64,000 nucleotides of DNA from Microbacterium sp. MF43 (GCF_012847295.1 NZ_JABBDY010000003.1:248001-312000), one strand, 5' to 3'; shown: positions 17,930 to 27,344, counted from the first letter of the stretch. Notes: generated from the letters alone by a model not told the origin. Made by a program: numbers and translations.

Positions 17930-18081
17930 TGCAATGCTCCCGTGGGTGAGGGTGGATACCGCGTCGGAGGCGCTGCTGGCGCCGGCGGCAACCGGACCAG
18001 CCTATTCCAGCGCCCGGGCGGTGGCGGCGCGTGTGGACGGTTCCGGTCCGACACCCCTCGGCGCGGTGGAAGGATGGGAGG

Positions 18082-19308
18082 GTGACGTCGGAACCGCAGA
18101 ACCCCTCCGAGATCTCCCCGAACGACGCCGTCGTTCCGTTCGCCTCGCCGGCCGCGGCATCCGGACCCCCGCATGTGGAGGTCCCGGTCGCGTATGACGC
18201 GATCCTCCTCGCCGGCTTCGGAGGACCGGAGGGGCAGGACGACGTCATCCCGTTCCTGCGCAACGTGACGCGGGGGCGGGGGATCCCCGACGAGCGGCTC
18301 GAAGAGGTGGCGCACCACTACCGCCACTTCGGCGGGGTGAGTCCCATCAACGCGCAGAACCGGGCACTCAAGGCGGCGCTCGAATCGGAGCTCTCGCGCC
18401 GCGGGATCGAGCTGCCCGTGTACTGGGGGAATCGCAACTGGGCCCCGTATCTGGAGGAGGCGGTCCAGGATGCCGCGGCTGCCGGGCACACCAACCTCCT
18501 GGGCCTCGCCACGAGCGCCTACTCGTCCTTCTCGAGCTGCCGTCAGTACCGCGAGGACTTCGCCCGTGTGCTCACCGAGACCGGGCTCGCCGGCACCGTG
18601 ACGATCGACAAGGTGCGCCAGTTCTTCGATCACCCCGGCTTCGTCCAGCCGTTCATCGACGGCGTACGGGACGCAGTGGGGGGCTTCCTCGCCGACGGCC
18701 TCGCCCCCGAGGCCATCCGCGTGCTCTTCTCGACGCACAGCATCCCGACTGCCGACGCCGAGCGCTCGGGCCCGCGCGAGGGCGATCCCGCCCATCGCGA
18801 CTTCGGGGCCGGCGGCGCGTACGCCGCTCAGCACCTCGCCGTCGCAGAGGTGGTCATGGCTGCCGTCGCCGCCGAGATCCCCTCGGCGGCGCGCGTCGGC
18901 TGGGAGCTCGTCTACCAGTCCCGGTCGGGCCCGCCGAGCCAGCCGTGGCTCGAACCCGACGTCAATGACGTGATCGCCGACCTGCCCGGCGCGGGCATCG
19001 AGGCGGTGGCGATCGTGCCGCTCGGCTTCATGAGCGACCACATGGAGGTCCTGTGGGATCTCGACACGGAGGCGACGGATGCCGCGGCCGAAGCCGGCAT
19101 CCGGTCCGTGCGCACTCCGACTCCCGGCGTCGATCCGGCCTTCGTCGCGGGACTCGTCGACCTCGTCGAGGAGCGGGTGAACGGCACGCCCGCCGCCGAA
19201 CGGCCGCACTCCACGCAGCTCGGACCGTGGTTCGACGTGTGCCGCCCCGCCTGCTGCGAGAACATCCGGGCGGGCTTCAAACCGGCCGCCGCTGGTATCG
19301 CCCCCTGA
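18082..19308 (+). CDS. hemH: ferrochelatase (HemH/CpfC type)
   Basis: The enzyme inserts Fe(II) into coproporphyrin III or protoporphyrin IX in haem synthesis; in actinobacteria the coproporphyrin route is expected. The 408-aa protein has the N-terminal block YDAILLAGFGGPEGQDDVIPFLRNV and a core with FSTHSIP, whose conserved His is in the active site. Downstream is the catalytic-loop region WELVYQSRSGPPSQPWLEPDV. Cysteines in SSCRQYRED and a terminal FDVCRPACCENIR cluster could hold the [2Fe-2S] centre described for actinobacterial ferrochelatases, although the spacing differs from what I recall for mycobacteria. GTG at 18082 follows a GGGAGG SD; an extra about 35-residue Pro/Ala-rich N-terminal extension is present. 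Confidence 0.9.
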   Translation: MTSEPQNPSEISPNDAVVPFASPAAASGPPHVEVPVAYDAILLAGFGGPEGQDDVIPFLRNVTRGRGIPDERLEEVAHHYRHFGGVSPINAQNRALKAALESELSRRGIELPVYWGNRNWAPYLEEAVQDAAAAGHTNLLGLATSAYSSFSSCRQYREDFARVLTETGLAGTVTIDKVRQFFDHPGFVQPFIDGVRDAVGGFLADGLAPEAIRVLFSTHSIPTADAERSGPREGDPAHRDFGAGGAYAAQHLAVAEVVMAAVAAEIPSAARVGWELVYQSRSGPPSQPWLEPDVNDVIADLPGAGIEAVAIVPLGFMSDHMEVLWDLDTEATDAAAEAGIRSVRTPTPGVDPAFVAGLVDLVEERVNGTPAAERPHSTQLGPWFDVCRPACCENIRAGFKPAAAGIAP

Positions 19309-19356
19309 CTCGACACAGACGCGGGGCGTCATCGCCGCGCTCCTAGGATTGAGCCC

Positions 19357-19902
19357 ATGCGCATCCACATCGCGACCGACCATGCCGGCCTCGAGTTCTC
19401 CACCCAGCTGCAGCACCACCTGGCCGCCGCGGGCCACGAGGTGATCGACCACGGTCCGATCGAGTACGACCCGCTCGACGACTACCCGGCCTTCTGCATC
19501 CGCGCGGCGAAGGCCGTGGTCCGAGACCAGGCCGCGGGGATCGAGGCGCTCGGCGTCGTCTTCGGCGGCTCGGGCAACGGTGAGCAGATCGCGGCCAACA
19601 AGGTCGTCGGCGTGCGCGCCGCGCTCGCGTGGAGCATCGCCACCGCCGAGCTCGCTCGCGAGCACAACGACGCCAACGTCATCGCGATCGGCGCGCGCCA
19701 GCACACCTTCGACGAGGCGGTGTCCTTCATCGACCGCTTCATCGACACGCCCTTCTCGGGCGAGGAGCGGCATGCGCGCCGCATCGGGCAGCTCGCCGCG
19801 TATGAGCGAGACGGGTCGCTGGAGCCCGACCCGCGGGCGACTCCCGGCCGGCCCGACGTGCTCGACGCCGACGACAGCTCGTTCGACCCCGAGGCCGGCT
19901 GA
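19357..19902 (+). CDS. rpiB: ribose-5-phosphate isomerase B
   Basis: RpiB interconverts ribose 5-phosphate and ribulose 5-phosphate in the pentose phosphate pathway. The 181-aa protein has the N-terminal ATDHAGLEFS and the active-site loop GVVFGGSGNGEQIAANKVVGVRAAL. As in other actinobacterial RpiBs, the usual catalytic Cys of this loop is replaced by Ser, and Glu76 in GNGEQ is the likely base (as known for the Mycobacterium tuberculosis enzyme). The C-terminal 25 residues are Asp/Pro-rich and extend beyond the core. It lies immediately before the nei gene, as in M. tuberculosis. Confidence 0.94.
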   Translation: MRIHIATDHAGLEFSTQLQHHLAAAGHEVIDHGPIEYDPLDDYPAFCIRAAKAVVRDQAAGIEALGVVFGGSGNGEQIAANKVVGVRAALAWSIATAELAREHNDANVIAIGARQHTFDEAVSFIDRFIDTPFSGEERHARRIGQLAAYERDGSLEPDPRATPGRPDVLDADDSSFDPEAG

Positions 19903-19909
19903 ACCGGCG

Positions 19910-20911
19910 ATGCCCGAGGGCCATTCCGTCCACCGCATCGCACGCCAGTTCGACCGCAACTTCGTCGGCCGCGTCGTGACGGCGTCGAGCCCGCAGGGAC
20001 GCTTCGTCGAGGGCGCCGCGATGATCGACGGCCGTGAGGCGCGGTCGGTGCGCGCCGTCGGCAAGCAGATGTTCCTCGAGTTCGACGACGACCTCTGGCT
20101 GCGCGTTCATCTGGGAATGTACGGCGCCTGGGACTTCGCCGGAGAGATCCTGGTCGACCCGACGATCGCGGCGGCGAACGGGCGCATGGGGCAGACCAAT
20201 CAGCGCGGCACCGACCTCGACAGCCCACCGATCCTCGACGCCGCCGGCGAGAATTCGCTCACGTCGATCGGGGCTCCGCGGCGCACACGGGTGCACGTGC
20301 GCATGTCGGAGCAGACGACCGGGCTCCCGGGCGATGGCGAGGAGTGGCCGCCGCCCGTCGTCGGCCAGGTCCGCCTGCGGCTCATGACGGATTCGACGGT
20401 CGCCGATCTGCGCGGTCCGACGGCCTGTGAACTGCAGTCTCCCGATCAGGTGGCCGAGACGATCGCGAAGCTCGGTCCGGATCCGCTCGTCGACGACGTC
20501 GCCGAGGGCGAGGAGCGCTTCACGTCCGTCGTTCGCCGCAAGCCGACCGCCATCGGACTGCTCCTGATGGACCAGAGCGTGGTCAGCGGCATCGGGAACG
20601 TCTACCGGGCCGAGCTGCTGTATCGGGCGCGCCTGAATCCGCACACCCCCGGCCGCGACGTGCCCGAGGAGATCGTGCGCGGGATCTGGCGCGACTGGGT
20701 GCGGCTGCTCGCGATCGGCGTCGAGACCGGCCAGATGATGACGATGGACGACCTCGATCCCGACGCGTATCGCAAGGCCATGGCGAACCGCGACGACAGG
20801 CATTGGGTGTACCACCGGGCGGGTCTGCCCTGCCGGGTGTGCGGCACCGAGATCGTCGTCGAGGAGGTCGCCACGCGCAAGCTCTACTGGTGCCCGTCCT
20901 GCCAGCGCTGA
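19910..20911 (+). CDS. nei: DNA glycosylase/AP lyase, Fpg/Nei family (Nei1-type)
   Basis: Nei removes oxidised pyrimidines and cleaves at AP sites. The 333-aa protein starts MPEGHSVHR, giving the catalytic N-terminal Pro and the Glu3 of the family (the initiator Met is removed). It has the helix-two-turns-helix block DQSVVSGIGNVYRAELLYRARLNP, and ends with a zinc finger (CRVCGTEIVV then WCPSCQR, four Cys). The start is at ATG 19910, 7 nt after the rpiB stop. Close resemblance at the N-terminus to mycobacterial Nei1, and synteny with rpiB, favour that subtype over Fpg. Confidence 0.93.
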   Translation: MPEGHSVHRIARQFDRNFVGRVVTASSPQGRFVEGAAMIDGREARSVRAVGKQMFLEFDDDLWLRVHLGMYGAWDFAGEILVDPTIAAANGRMGQTNQRGTDLDSPPILDAAGENSLTSIGAPRRTRVHVRMSEQTTGLPGDGEEWPPPVVGQVRLRLMTDSTVADLRGPTACELQSPDQVAETIAKLGPDPLVDDVAEGEERFTSVVRRKPTAIGLLLMDQSVVSGIGNVYRAELLYRARLNPHTPGRDVPEEIVRGIWRDWVRLLAIGVETGQMMTMDDLDPDAYRKAMANRDDRHWVYHRAGLPCRVCGTEIVVEEVATRKLYWCPSCQR

Positions 20912-20949
20912 GGCGGATCGGCGGCCGCTCCGGACTCTAGGCTGGGTGC

Positions 20950-21591
20950 ATGCGTCAGAACCCGAGCTTCGCGCTGACGGACGTCGCCGAGCTTCGTCGC
21001 CTCATCGACCTGAACCCCTGGATGACCCTGGTCAGCCATGCCGACGGGGGGCTCGTGGCGTCGCACTACGCCGTTCTCCTCGACGAGGGCCGAGATGATC
21101 TCACTGTTGTCGGCCACGTCGGCAAGCCCGACGATCTCATCCACGGGCTCGGCGAGCGAGAACTGCTCGTGGTGGTGCAGGGGCCGCACGGCTACATCTC
21201 TCCGGGCTGGTACGGCGACGTGCCGAGCGTGCCCACCTGGAACTTCGTGTCGGCGCACCTGGCGGGAGTGCCCGAGCTGCTGTCGCCGGAGGAGAACCTG
21301 CGCGTGCTCGACCGGCTGGTCGCACGCTTCGAGGGCGGGATGCTCCAGCCGCGACTCCTCTGGGAGCGGCCGAACGATCCGGACTACGTCACGCGGCTCG
21401 AACGCGGCACCGTCGGGTTTCGCCTGACGCCGACGCGCGTCGTCGCCAAGCGCAAGCTCAGCCAGAACCGGCCCGATGAGGTCGTCGAGACGATCATCGC
21501 CGAGCTCGAGGCGGGGGCGGGGCCCTACGCCGATCCGCGCCTCGCGCGTGAGATGCGCCGCGACCTCGACACGCGCAGGGCCGCTCGATGA
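20950..21591 (+). CDS. FMN-binding PaiB-like protein
   Basis: The 213-aa protein matches the PaiB/FMN-binding 'negative transcriptional regulator' family: RLIDLNPWMTLVSHADGGLVASHYAVLL, GHVGKPDDLIHGLGERELLVVVQGPHGYISPGWYG, and PTWNFVSAHLAGVPELL. The fold is a split barrel that binds flavin; DNA binding, reported for Bacillus PaiB, is not evident from sequence. It is followed without gap by an amidohydrolase (ATGA overlap), so the two probably form an operon. Confidence 0.85.
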   Translation: MRQNPSFALTDVAELRRLIDLNPWMTLVSHADGGLVASHYAVLLDEGRDDLTVVGHVGKPDDLIHGLGERELLVVVQGPHGYISPGWYGDVPSVPTWNFVSAHLAGVPELLSPEENLRVLDRLVARFEGGMLQPRLLWERPNDPDYVTRLERGTVGFRLTPTRVVAKRKLSQNRPDEVVETIIAELEAGAGPYADPRLAREMRRDLDTRRAAR

Positions 21592-23093
21592 GCGCCGCCC
21601 GCGGCGAGAGGCCCGACGTCATCGCCGACGTCCGCCTGACGGGTTCCGAGCGCACCGATCCTTTCGCCGACGACGTCGTGGATGTGCACCTCGCCGACGG
21701 GTTCGTCGTCGACGTGGCTCCGGCCGGCGCACTTGCGCGGCGCGGCCTGGTTCTCGAAGGCGGCGGCTCCTGGCTCCTCCCTGGGCTGTGGGACCATCAC
21801 GTGCACGTCGTGCAATGGGCTCTCGCCGCCCAGCGCGCGCCACTGGGCCACGCCACGTCGGCGGCACACGCCGCCCGGCTCATGAGTGGGGCGCCGATGC
21901 TGCCGGACGGACGCCGCATCGGGACGGGATTCCGGGACGCGCTGTGGCCGGACGCGCCGACGACCGACCTGCTCGACGCGGCGACGGGGGAGATTCCCAC
22001 GTACCTGATCAACGCTGACGTGCACAGCGTCTGGCTCAACTCGGCGGCGCTGCGACGCGAGGGGTTCGACGACGACGGCACCGGGATCCTTCGCGAGGAG
22101 CCGGCGTTCGAGGTGTCGCGTCGCCTCAACGCGGTCGCGCCGGAGACTGCCGATCCCTTCGTGGAGCGCATGGCGGCGGATGCCGCGGCTCGCGGTGTCG
22201 TCGGACTGGTCGACCTCGACATGGCGTGGAACGAGGACGCGTGGGCTCGGCGCACGCGCGCCGGCTTCGATGTGCTGCGCGTCGAGTTCGGGATCTACCC
22301 GCAGTACCTCGACCGGGCGATCGCCGACGGACTGCAGACCGGCGATCCGGCGCGGGGCGGGGCATCCGCTCTCGCTCGCGTCGGCTCGCTCAAGGTGATC
22401 ACCGACGGCTCGCTCGGGACCCGCACAGCCGCCTGCTCTCACGCGTATCCCGGCGACCCTCACAATCACGGCATGCTGACGGTCGACCTCGCGACGCTCG
22501 TCGACCTCATGACGCGCGCGACCGCGGCGGGGATCTCATGCGCGATACACGCCATCGGCGACGTCGCCAACACGCACGCGCTCGACGCCTTCGCCGCGAC
22601 CGGTGCGTGGGGCACGATCGAGCACGCCCAGCTCGTGGCTCACGCCGACATCCCCCGATTCGCACGACTCGGGGTCGGCGCGAGCGTCCAGCCCGAGCAC
22701 GCGATCGACGACCGGGACATGACCGACATGATCTGGGCCGATCAGACAGCGCAGCCCTACCCGCTGCGGGCGCTGGCCGACTCCGGCGCGAACCTCCTGT
22801 TCGGCTCCGACGCGCCTGTGTCGCCGCTCGACCCGTGGGCGGCGATGGCGTCGGCCGTGTTCCGCACGCGCGACGGCCGGGAGGCCTGGCAGCCGCACCA
22901 GAGCGTCGACGCCGCGACGGCGCTGGGCGCCTCGACCCGCGGGGGATCGCTCGCACCGGCGCGCATCGAGCCGGGCATGCCGGCCGACCTCGCACTGTGC
23001 GCCCACGACCCGCTCCGCGCCGACGAGGCTCAGCTGCGCGGCATGACGGTGACCGCGACCCTTCTCGGCGGGCGTCTGACGCACGTCGGGTAG
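21588..23093 (+). CDS. amidohydrolase family protein, YtcJ-like
   Basis: The 501-aa protein is a metal-dependent amidohydrolase. Metal-binding residues are visible in WDHHVHVVQWA (HxH after strand 1), IHAIGDVANTHALD and IEHAQLVAHAD, with a terminal Asp in GSDAPVSPLDPWAAM. The overall order fits the YtcJ/AepA group, whose substrates are mostly unknown. ATG at 21588 overlaps the PaiB-like stop. There is no signal peptide, so it should be cytoplasmic. Confidence 0.86.
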   Translation: MSAARGERPDVIADVRLTGSERTDPFADDVVDVHLADGFVVDVAPAGALARRGLVLEGGGSWLLPGLWDHHVHVVQWALAAQRAPLGHATSAAHAARLMSGAPMLPDGRRIGTGFRDALWPDAPTTDLLDAATGEIPTYLINADVHSVWLNSAALRREGFDDDGTGILREEPAFEVSRRLNAVAPETADPFVERMAADAAARGVVGLVDLDMAWNEDAWARRTRAGFDVLRVEFGIYPQYLDRAIADGLQTGDPARGGASALARVGSLKVITDGSLGTRTAACSHAYPGDPHNHGMLTVDLATLVDLMTRATAAGISCAIHAIGDVANTHALDAFAATGAWGTIEHAQLVAHADIPRFARLGVGASVQPEHAIDDRDMTDMIWADQTAQPYPLRALADSGANLLFGSDAPVSPLDPWAAMASAVFRTRDGREAWQPHQSVDAATALGASTRGGSLAPARIEPGMPADLALCAHDPLRADEAQLRGMTVTATLLGGRLTHVG

Positions 23094-23184
23094 CCACCCG
23101 CGCGCGAAACCGGGGGTCTGCCCCCGTCGCGGTTCGGGAGGGCGTCGGATGCCGCCTTCCGCCTGTCGTGACGAGGCTGGATGC

Positions 23185-24753
23185 ATGGTCTCCGCTGCCC
23201 CTGATCCCTTCCCCGCCCCGCCCCCTGCTCCGCCCGTTCCACCGCGTCGCCGCCGCGGCGGACTCATCGCCGTCCTGATCGCGGCGCCGCTCGTGCTGGC
23301 GGTGGCTGCGGGCGCCGTGTGGTTCGGCCTCAAATCCGGGCGGCCGACTCCGCCCGCCGCCGGAGCGGTCACCTTCGCGCAGCCGCTGCGGATCCCGGAG
23401 CTCGCACCCTCCACGGTCGAGGACGGGGTCAGGGTGTTCCGGCTCGAGGCGGCCGAGGGCCGCAGCTCCCTCGTACCTCAGGGGACCACGCCCACCCTCG
23501 GCTACAACGGCGACTACCTCGGCCCGACGCTCGTCGCCGAGCGCGGTGAGCGCGTGCGCGTCGAGGTGCGCAACGGGCTCGACGAGAGCACGACGGTGCA
23601 CTGGCATGGCATGCATCTGCCTGCCGCGATGGACGGCGGACCGCACTCGCCGATCGCGGCGGGCGCGTCCTGGTCACCCGAATGGACGATCGATCAGCCT
23701 GCGGCGTCGCTGTGGTACCACCCGCACCTGCACGGCCGGACGCGCGAGCAGGTCGACGCCGGCCTCGCCGGCATGTTCCTGGTGACGGACGAGGAGGAGG
23801 CGGGGCTCGCGCTGCCGAGGGACTACGGCGTGGACGATGTGCCCGTGATCGTTCAGGACCGCTCGTTCAGCGCCGATGGTGCGTTCGCCGGTGGCCTCGG
23901 CATGCAGTTCGACGGCGTCCTCGGCGACACGATCCTCGTCAACGGCACGGTCGGGCCCTTCCTCGACGTGTCGACCGAGAAGGTGCGACTGCGGCTGCTC
24001 AACGGCTCCAGCGCACGGATGTACGACTTCGCCTTCGCCGATGGCCGCGAATTCGCCCTGGTGGGAACGGACGGCGGTCTGCTGGCCGCCCCGGTGCCGT
24101 CGACGAGCATCCCGCTGTCGCCCGGCGAGCGCGCGGAGATCGTCGTCAGCATGCGTCCGGGGGAGCGTGCCGTCCTGCGTTCGCAGGCACCGGACCCCGC
24201 CCTGAACGCCGGCAGCGCCGTCTTCGACGTGCTGGAGCTGCGCGCCGAGGCATCCCTCACCCCTTCTCCCGTCCTGCCGGAGACGCTCGCCGCACTTCCG
24301 GACGCGAGCGACGCGGATGCCGCGGCCGAGCGCTCGTTCGTGATGTCTGGCCACAGCATCAACGACCGCCAGATGGATCTCGGACGCGCCGACTTCACGG
24401 CGACTGTGGACACCTCCGAGGTGTGGACGGTCCGCAATGAGAATCCGCTGCCCCACTCGTTCCACGTCCACGACACGCAGTTCCGTGTGCTGAGCGTCGA
24501 CGGCGAGGCGCCGCCCGCTCGCCTGTCGGGCTGGAAGGACACGATCGCGCTCGAGTGGAACCGCGAATACCGCCTGCTGGTCAGGTTCGAGGACTACGCC
24601 GACCCGACCACTCCGTACATGTATCACTGCCACCTGCTGTGGCACGAGGACCAGGGCATGATGGGACAGTTCCTGGTCGTCGAAGAGGGCCAACAGCCCG
24701 ACCTGCGTCGTCCCGAGGGAGATTCCGATGACCACTCAGCCCACGACCACTGA
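23185..24753 (+). CDS. multicopper oxidase, membrane-anchored
   Basis: The 522-aa protein has a Pro/Arg-rich cytoplasmic start, one N-terminal transmembrane segment (about residues 28-50), and three cupredoxin domains outside. All four copper motifs are present: HWHG (about 139), WYHPHLHG (about 177), HSFHVHDTQF (about 424) and HCHLLWHEDQGMM (about 480), which together bind the type 1 and trinuclear sites, so the oxidase should be active. Likely roles are Cu(I) or phenol oxidation. ATG 23185 is chosen over the longer frame from 23149. The gene overlaps the following histidine kinase by 26 nt, so it belongs to a three-gene operon. Confidence 0.92.
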   Translation: MVSAAPDPFPAPPPAPPVPPRRRRGGLIAVLIAAPLVLAVAAGAVWFGLKSGRPTPPAAGAVTFAQPLRIPELAPSTVEDGVRVFRLEAAEGRSSLVPQGTTPTLGYNGDYLGPTLVAERGERVRVEVRNGLDESTTVHWHGMHLPAAMDGGPHSPIAAGASWSPEWTIDQPAASLWYHPHLHGRTREQVDAGLAGMFLVTDEEEAGLALPRDYGVDDVPVIVQDRSFSADGAFAGGLGMQFDGVLGDTILVNGTVGPFLDVSTEKVRLRLLNGSSARMYDFAFADGREFALVGTDGGLLAAPVPSTSIPLSPGERAEIVVSMRPGERAVLRSQAPDPALNAGSAVFDVLELRAEASLTPSPVLPETLAALPDASDADAAAERSFVMSGHSINDRQMDLGRADFTATVDTSEVWTVRNENPLPHSFHVHDTQFRVLSVDGEAPPARLSGWKDTIALEWNREYRLLVRFEDYADPTTPYMYHCHLLWHEDQGMMGQFLVVEEGQQPDLRRPEGDSDDHSAHDH

Positions 24754-26125
24754 GGCGCCCCCGGCGCTCGCGCCCGCGACGCCGGAGGGCTTCTGGGCCT
24801 CGTATGGACGGGCCTGGGTGCGCACCCCCGGCAGCGCCGTCTACCTCCTCGCCGTCTTCGTCCTCGCCATGGTGTCGGTGACCGTGCTCGCCTCGCTCTT
24901 CTGGACGGGTGTCGGCCTTCTCGTCCTCGTGATCGGGCTCCCGATCGTCGTGGGCACGCTCGTGATCGCCCGGGGCTTCGGTGCGGCCGATCGCGGCCTG
25001 CTGCGGCTCACCGGCCTGCCCACGATCGTCGAGCCGGAGTGGAACCGCGATCGCACCGACGCAGGAGGCTTCTGGTTGACGCTCACTCGCCCGCTCCGCA
25101 ACGCGCACTACTGGGTGTACCTCGTGCACGGCGTGGTCGTGAGCCCCATCATCAGCACGATCTCGTTCGCGCTGACGACGGTGTGGCTGAGCGTGGGCCT
25201 GGGCGGGTTGACCTATTGGTTCTGGGGGGTCTTCCTGCCGCGCGGGGACCGCGGGGCGGACTGGGGCCGATACGTGGCCGATGCGCTGCCGTGGCTGTTC
25301 GGCGGCTGGTCCGCGTGGACGGTCGAGGTCGTGCTGTACCTTCTCGCCGGGATGGTCTTCACCTTCACGATGCCGTGGGTGCTCGGCGGTCTCGCGCGCG
25401 GACACCACGCCGTGGCCGTGGGCATGCTCGGGCGCTGGAAGTCCGACGACCTGGCCGCCGAGGTGCGGGCCGAAGCAGCCGCGCGCGGCGCGGCCGTCCA
25501 CGCCGAGGATGTCGCGCTGCGGCGGCTCGAGCGCGACATCCACGACGGTCCCCAGCAGCGCCTCGTGCGCCTTCAGCTCGACCTGGCCGCCCTCGAGCGG
25601 CGGGCCGAGTCGGGCGACGCGGATGCCGCGGCCGAGCTCGCCAGGGAGGCTCGGGCGCACGCCAAGGCCGCACTGGACGAGCTCCGCGCGCTCTCCAGCG
25701 GCGTCGCGCCGCCGCTGCTGCAGGATCGCGGGCTCGCGGCGGCGCTCGCGGCCACGGCGGCGGGCGCGCCCATCGCGGTGCACACCGATATCGACCCGGC
25801 GATCGACGCCGTCACGAGCCCCGAGATCGCACGGACCGTGTACTTCGTGGTGGCCGAGCTGCTCACGAACGTGGTCAAGCACGCCGGCGCGACGGCTGCG
25901 ACCCTGAAGGTGTCGCTGCGACCCTCGGTGAGCGGCGCGCCGTCGATGCTCGACGTCTGGGTGGTCGACAACGGGCGCGGCGGTGCCTCCTACGCGGCGG
26001 GCCACGGGCTCGAGGGCCTGCGCGAGCGGGTCGCCGGACTGCGAGGGATGCTCGTCGTCGACAGTCCCGTGGGCGGACCGACGTCGATCGGCGCACATGT
26101 GCCGCTCGCCGCGAGCGCGTCGTGA
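24728..26125 (+). CDS. sensor histidine kinase, NarL/DesK-type (HisKA_3)
   Basis: The 465-aa kinase has an N-terminal membrane domain with four hydrophobic segments (for example AVYLLAVFVLAMVSVTVLASLF and VLYLLAGMVFTFTMPWVL) and little periplasmic sequence. The dimerisation box is LRRLERDIHDGPQQRLVRL with phospho-accepting His272. The ATPase domain shows ELLTNVVKHAGA (N box), VVDNGRGG and GHGLEGLRERV (G boxes). It overlaps the multicopper oxidase gene by 26 nt and is followed by its response regulator, forming a two-component pair. The signal sensed is unknown; a membrane or copper/redox cue is plausible from context. Confidence 0.9.
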   Translation: MTTQPTTTEAPPALAPATPEGFWASYGRAWVRTPGSAVYLLAVFVLAMVSVTVLASLFWTGVGLLVLVIGLPIVVGTLVIARGFGAADRGLLRLTGLPTIVEPEWNRDRTDAGGFWLTLTRPLRNAHYWVYLVHGVVVSPIISTISFALTTVWLSVGLGGLTYWFWGVFLPRGDRGADWGRYVADALPWLFGGWSAWTVEVVLYLLAGMVFTFTMPWVLGGLARGHHAVAVGMLGRWKSDDLAAEVRAEAAARGAAVHAEDVALRRLERDIHDGPQQRLVRLQLDLAALERRAESGDADAAAELAREARAHAKAALDELRALSSGVAPPLLQDRGLAAALAATAAGAPIAVHTDIDPAIDAVTSPEIARTVYFVVAELLTNVVKHAGATAATLKVSLRPSVSGAPSMLDVWVVDNGRGGASYAAGHGLEGLRERVAGLRGMLVVDSPVGGPTSIGAHVPLAASAS

Positions 26126-26145
26126 GCGCTCCGTATGCTGGGGCC

Positions 26146-26799
26146 ATGACCGAGGCTCCGTTGCGCGTCGTGCTCTTCGAGGACTCCGTTCTCCTGCGGG
26201 AGGGCCTCGTGCGACTCTTCGACGAGGCCGGCTATGTCACCGCCGGCGCGTGGGGGGACGCGCAGGATGTCGTGTCGCGCGTGCGGGAGACGCGAGCGGA
26301 TGTCGCCATCCTCGATGTCCGGCTGCCGCCCGGGTTCCGTGACGAGGGGATCCGGGCCGCCCTGGAGCTCCGCGCGGCGCTTCCTGCGGTCGGCATCCTC
26401 GTCCTCAGCCAATACGTCGAGGGCGTGTATGCGCGGGAGCTCCTCGCCGGCGGCGACGGGGGAGTCGGCTATCTGCTGAAGGACCGGGTGACCTCGCTCG
26501 AGGAGTTCACCGACGCGGTGCGCCGCGTCAGGGAGCGCGGGACCGTCCTCGATCCGCTCGTCGTGCAGGGTCTCCTCGCCGCGCGGCCCGATCCGCTGTC
26601 CACGCTGACACCTCGAGAGCGCGACGTGCTCACGCTCATGGCCGAGGGGCGCAGCAATGCGAGCATCGCCCAGCGCCTCTTCATCGGCGTCGGCGCCGTC
26701 GAGAAGAACATCAGCGCCATCTTCGCCAAGCTCGGGCTGGAGGAATCGGGGACCGAGCATCGCCGCGTCCTCGCGGTGCTCGCGTTCCTCCAGCACTGA
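26146..26799 (+). CDS. response regulator, NarL/LuxR family
   Basis: The 217-aa regulator has a receiver domain with phospho-acceptor Asp57 in AILDVRLPPGFRDEG and conserved LLKD (Lys near 107). The C-terminal helix-turn-helix is LTPRERDVLTLMAEGRSNASIAQRLFIGVGAVEKNISAIFAKLGL. ATG at 26146 lies 20 nt after the kinase stop. It should be phosphorylated by the adjacent kinase and bind DNA as a dimer; targets are not visible, though autoregulation of the oxidase operon is a reasonable guess. Confidence 0.92.
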   Translation: MTEAPLRVVLFEDSVLLREGLVRLFDEAGYVTAGAWGDAQDVVSRVRETRADVAILDVRLPPGFRDEGIRAALELRAALPAVGILVLSQYVEGVYARELLAGGDGGVGYLLKDRVTSLEEFTDAVRRVRERGTVLDPLVVQGLLAARPDPLSTLTPRERDVLTLMAEGRSNASIAQRLFIGVGAVEKNISAIFAKLGLEESGTEHRRVLAVLAFLQH

Positions 26800-26816
26800 T
26801 CCCAGGCGACATGGCA

Positions 26817-26846
26817 AGGCGCCCCCCGCGCGAGCCGGGGGCGCCT
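26817..26846. terminator. bidirectional hairpin terminator between response regulator and dps
   Basis: Perfect 10-bp arms AGGCGCCCCC / GGGGGCGCCT (26817-26826 and 26837-26846) around a 10-nt loop, in the 62-bp gap between converging genes. GC-rich stem without T-tract. Confidence 0.7.
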
Positions 26847-26861
26847 GTCAGTCGCTGAGGA

Positions 26862-27344
26862 TCACTCGGCCAGGTGCGCGAAGAGGAACCAGCGGTCCTT
26901 CTCGAGCGTCTCCTTGATGCCGATGGCGATGTCCTGGCTCGTCAGGTCGAACTCATCGAGGCCGTCGATCGCGGCCTGGACGTCGGCGATGACGACATCC
27001 ATGTCGGCGATGACGGTGCGGATCAGCGCATCCCACTGGGTGAACCCGGCGGGAACCTCGGTCGTCGTCTTCGCCGCGACGGTGCTCACGCGAGCGTCGA
27101 CCGGCAGCCCGAGCGCGACGATCCGCTCGGCGGCCTGGTCTGCGCCGGCCTGAGCGTTGGCGACGACCGTGTCGAGCAGCTCGTGGATCGCGATGAAGTT
27201 CGCTCCGCGGACGTTCCAGTGAGCCTGCTTGCCGTTGACGGCGAGGGCCTGGAGGCCGAGGACCACGGGCGTGAGGAACTGGGCGCTGGCAGCGGCCACA
27301 GTCGGGTCGGCGGCGGTGGCGGGGGTGGTGTTCGTCTTCGACAT
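26862..27344 (-). CDS. dps: DNA starvation/stationary-phase protection protein Dps
   Basis: Dps forms a dodecameric ferritin-like cage that oxidises and stores iron and protects DNA. The 160-aa protein contains the ferroxidase-site signature NGKQAHWNVRGANFIAIHELLD, followed by the Asp/Glu of VVANAQAGADQAAERI, with His, Asp and Glu ligands in the expected places. The start is ATG 27344 with GGAG about 9 nt upstream; the frame extends further but into the leader. The N-terminal 20 residues are flexible. A 7-bp inverted repeat (GCTCCGC/GCGGAGC at 27444-27450 and 27460-27466) lies 100 bp upstream. Confidence 0.92.
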   Translation of the reverse strand: MSKTNTTPATAADPTVAAASAQFLTPVVLGLQALAVNGKQAHWNVRGANFIAIHELLDTVVANAQAGADQAAERIVALGLPVDARVSTVAAKTTTEVPAGFTQWDALIRTVIADMDVVIADVQAAIDGLDEFDLTSQDIAIGIKETLEKDRWFLFAHLAE

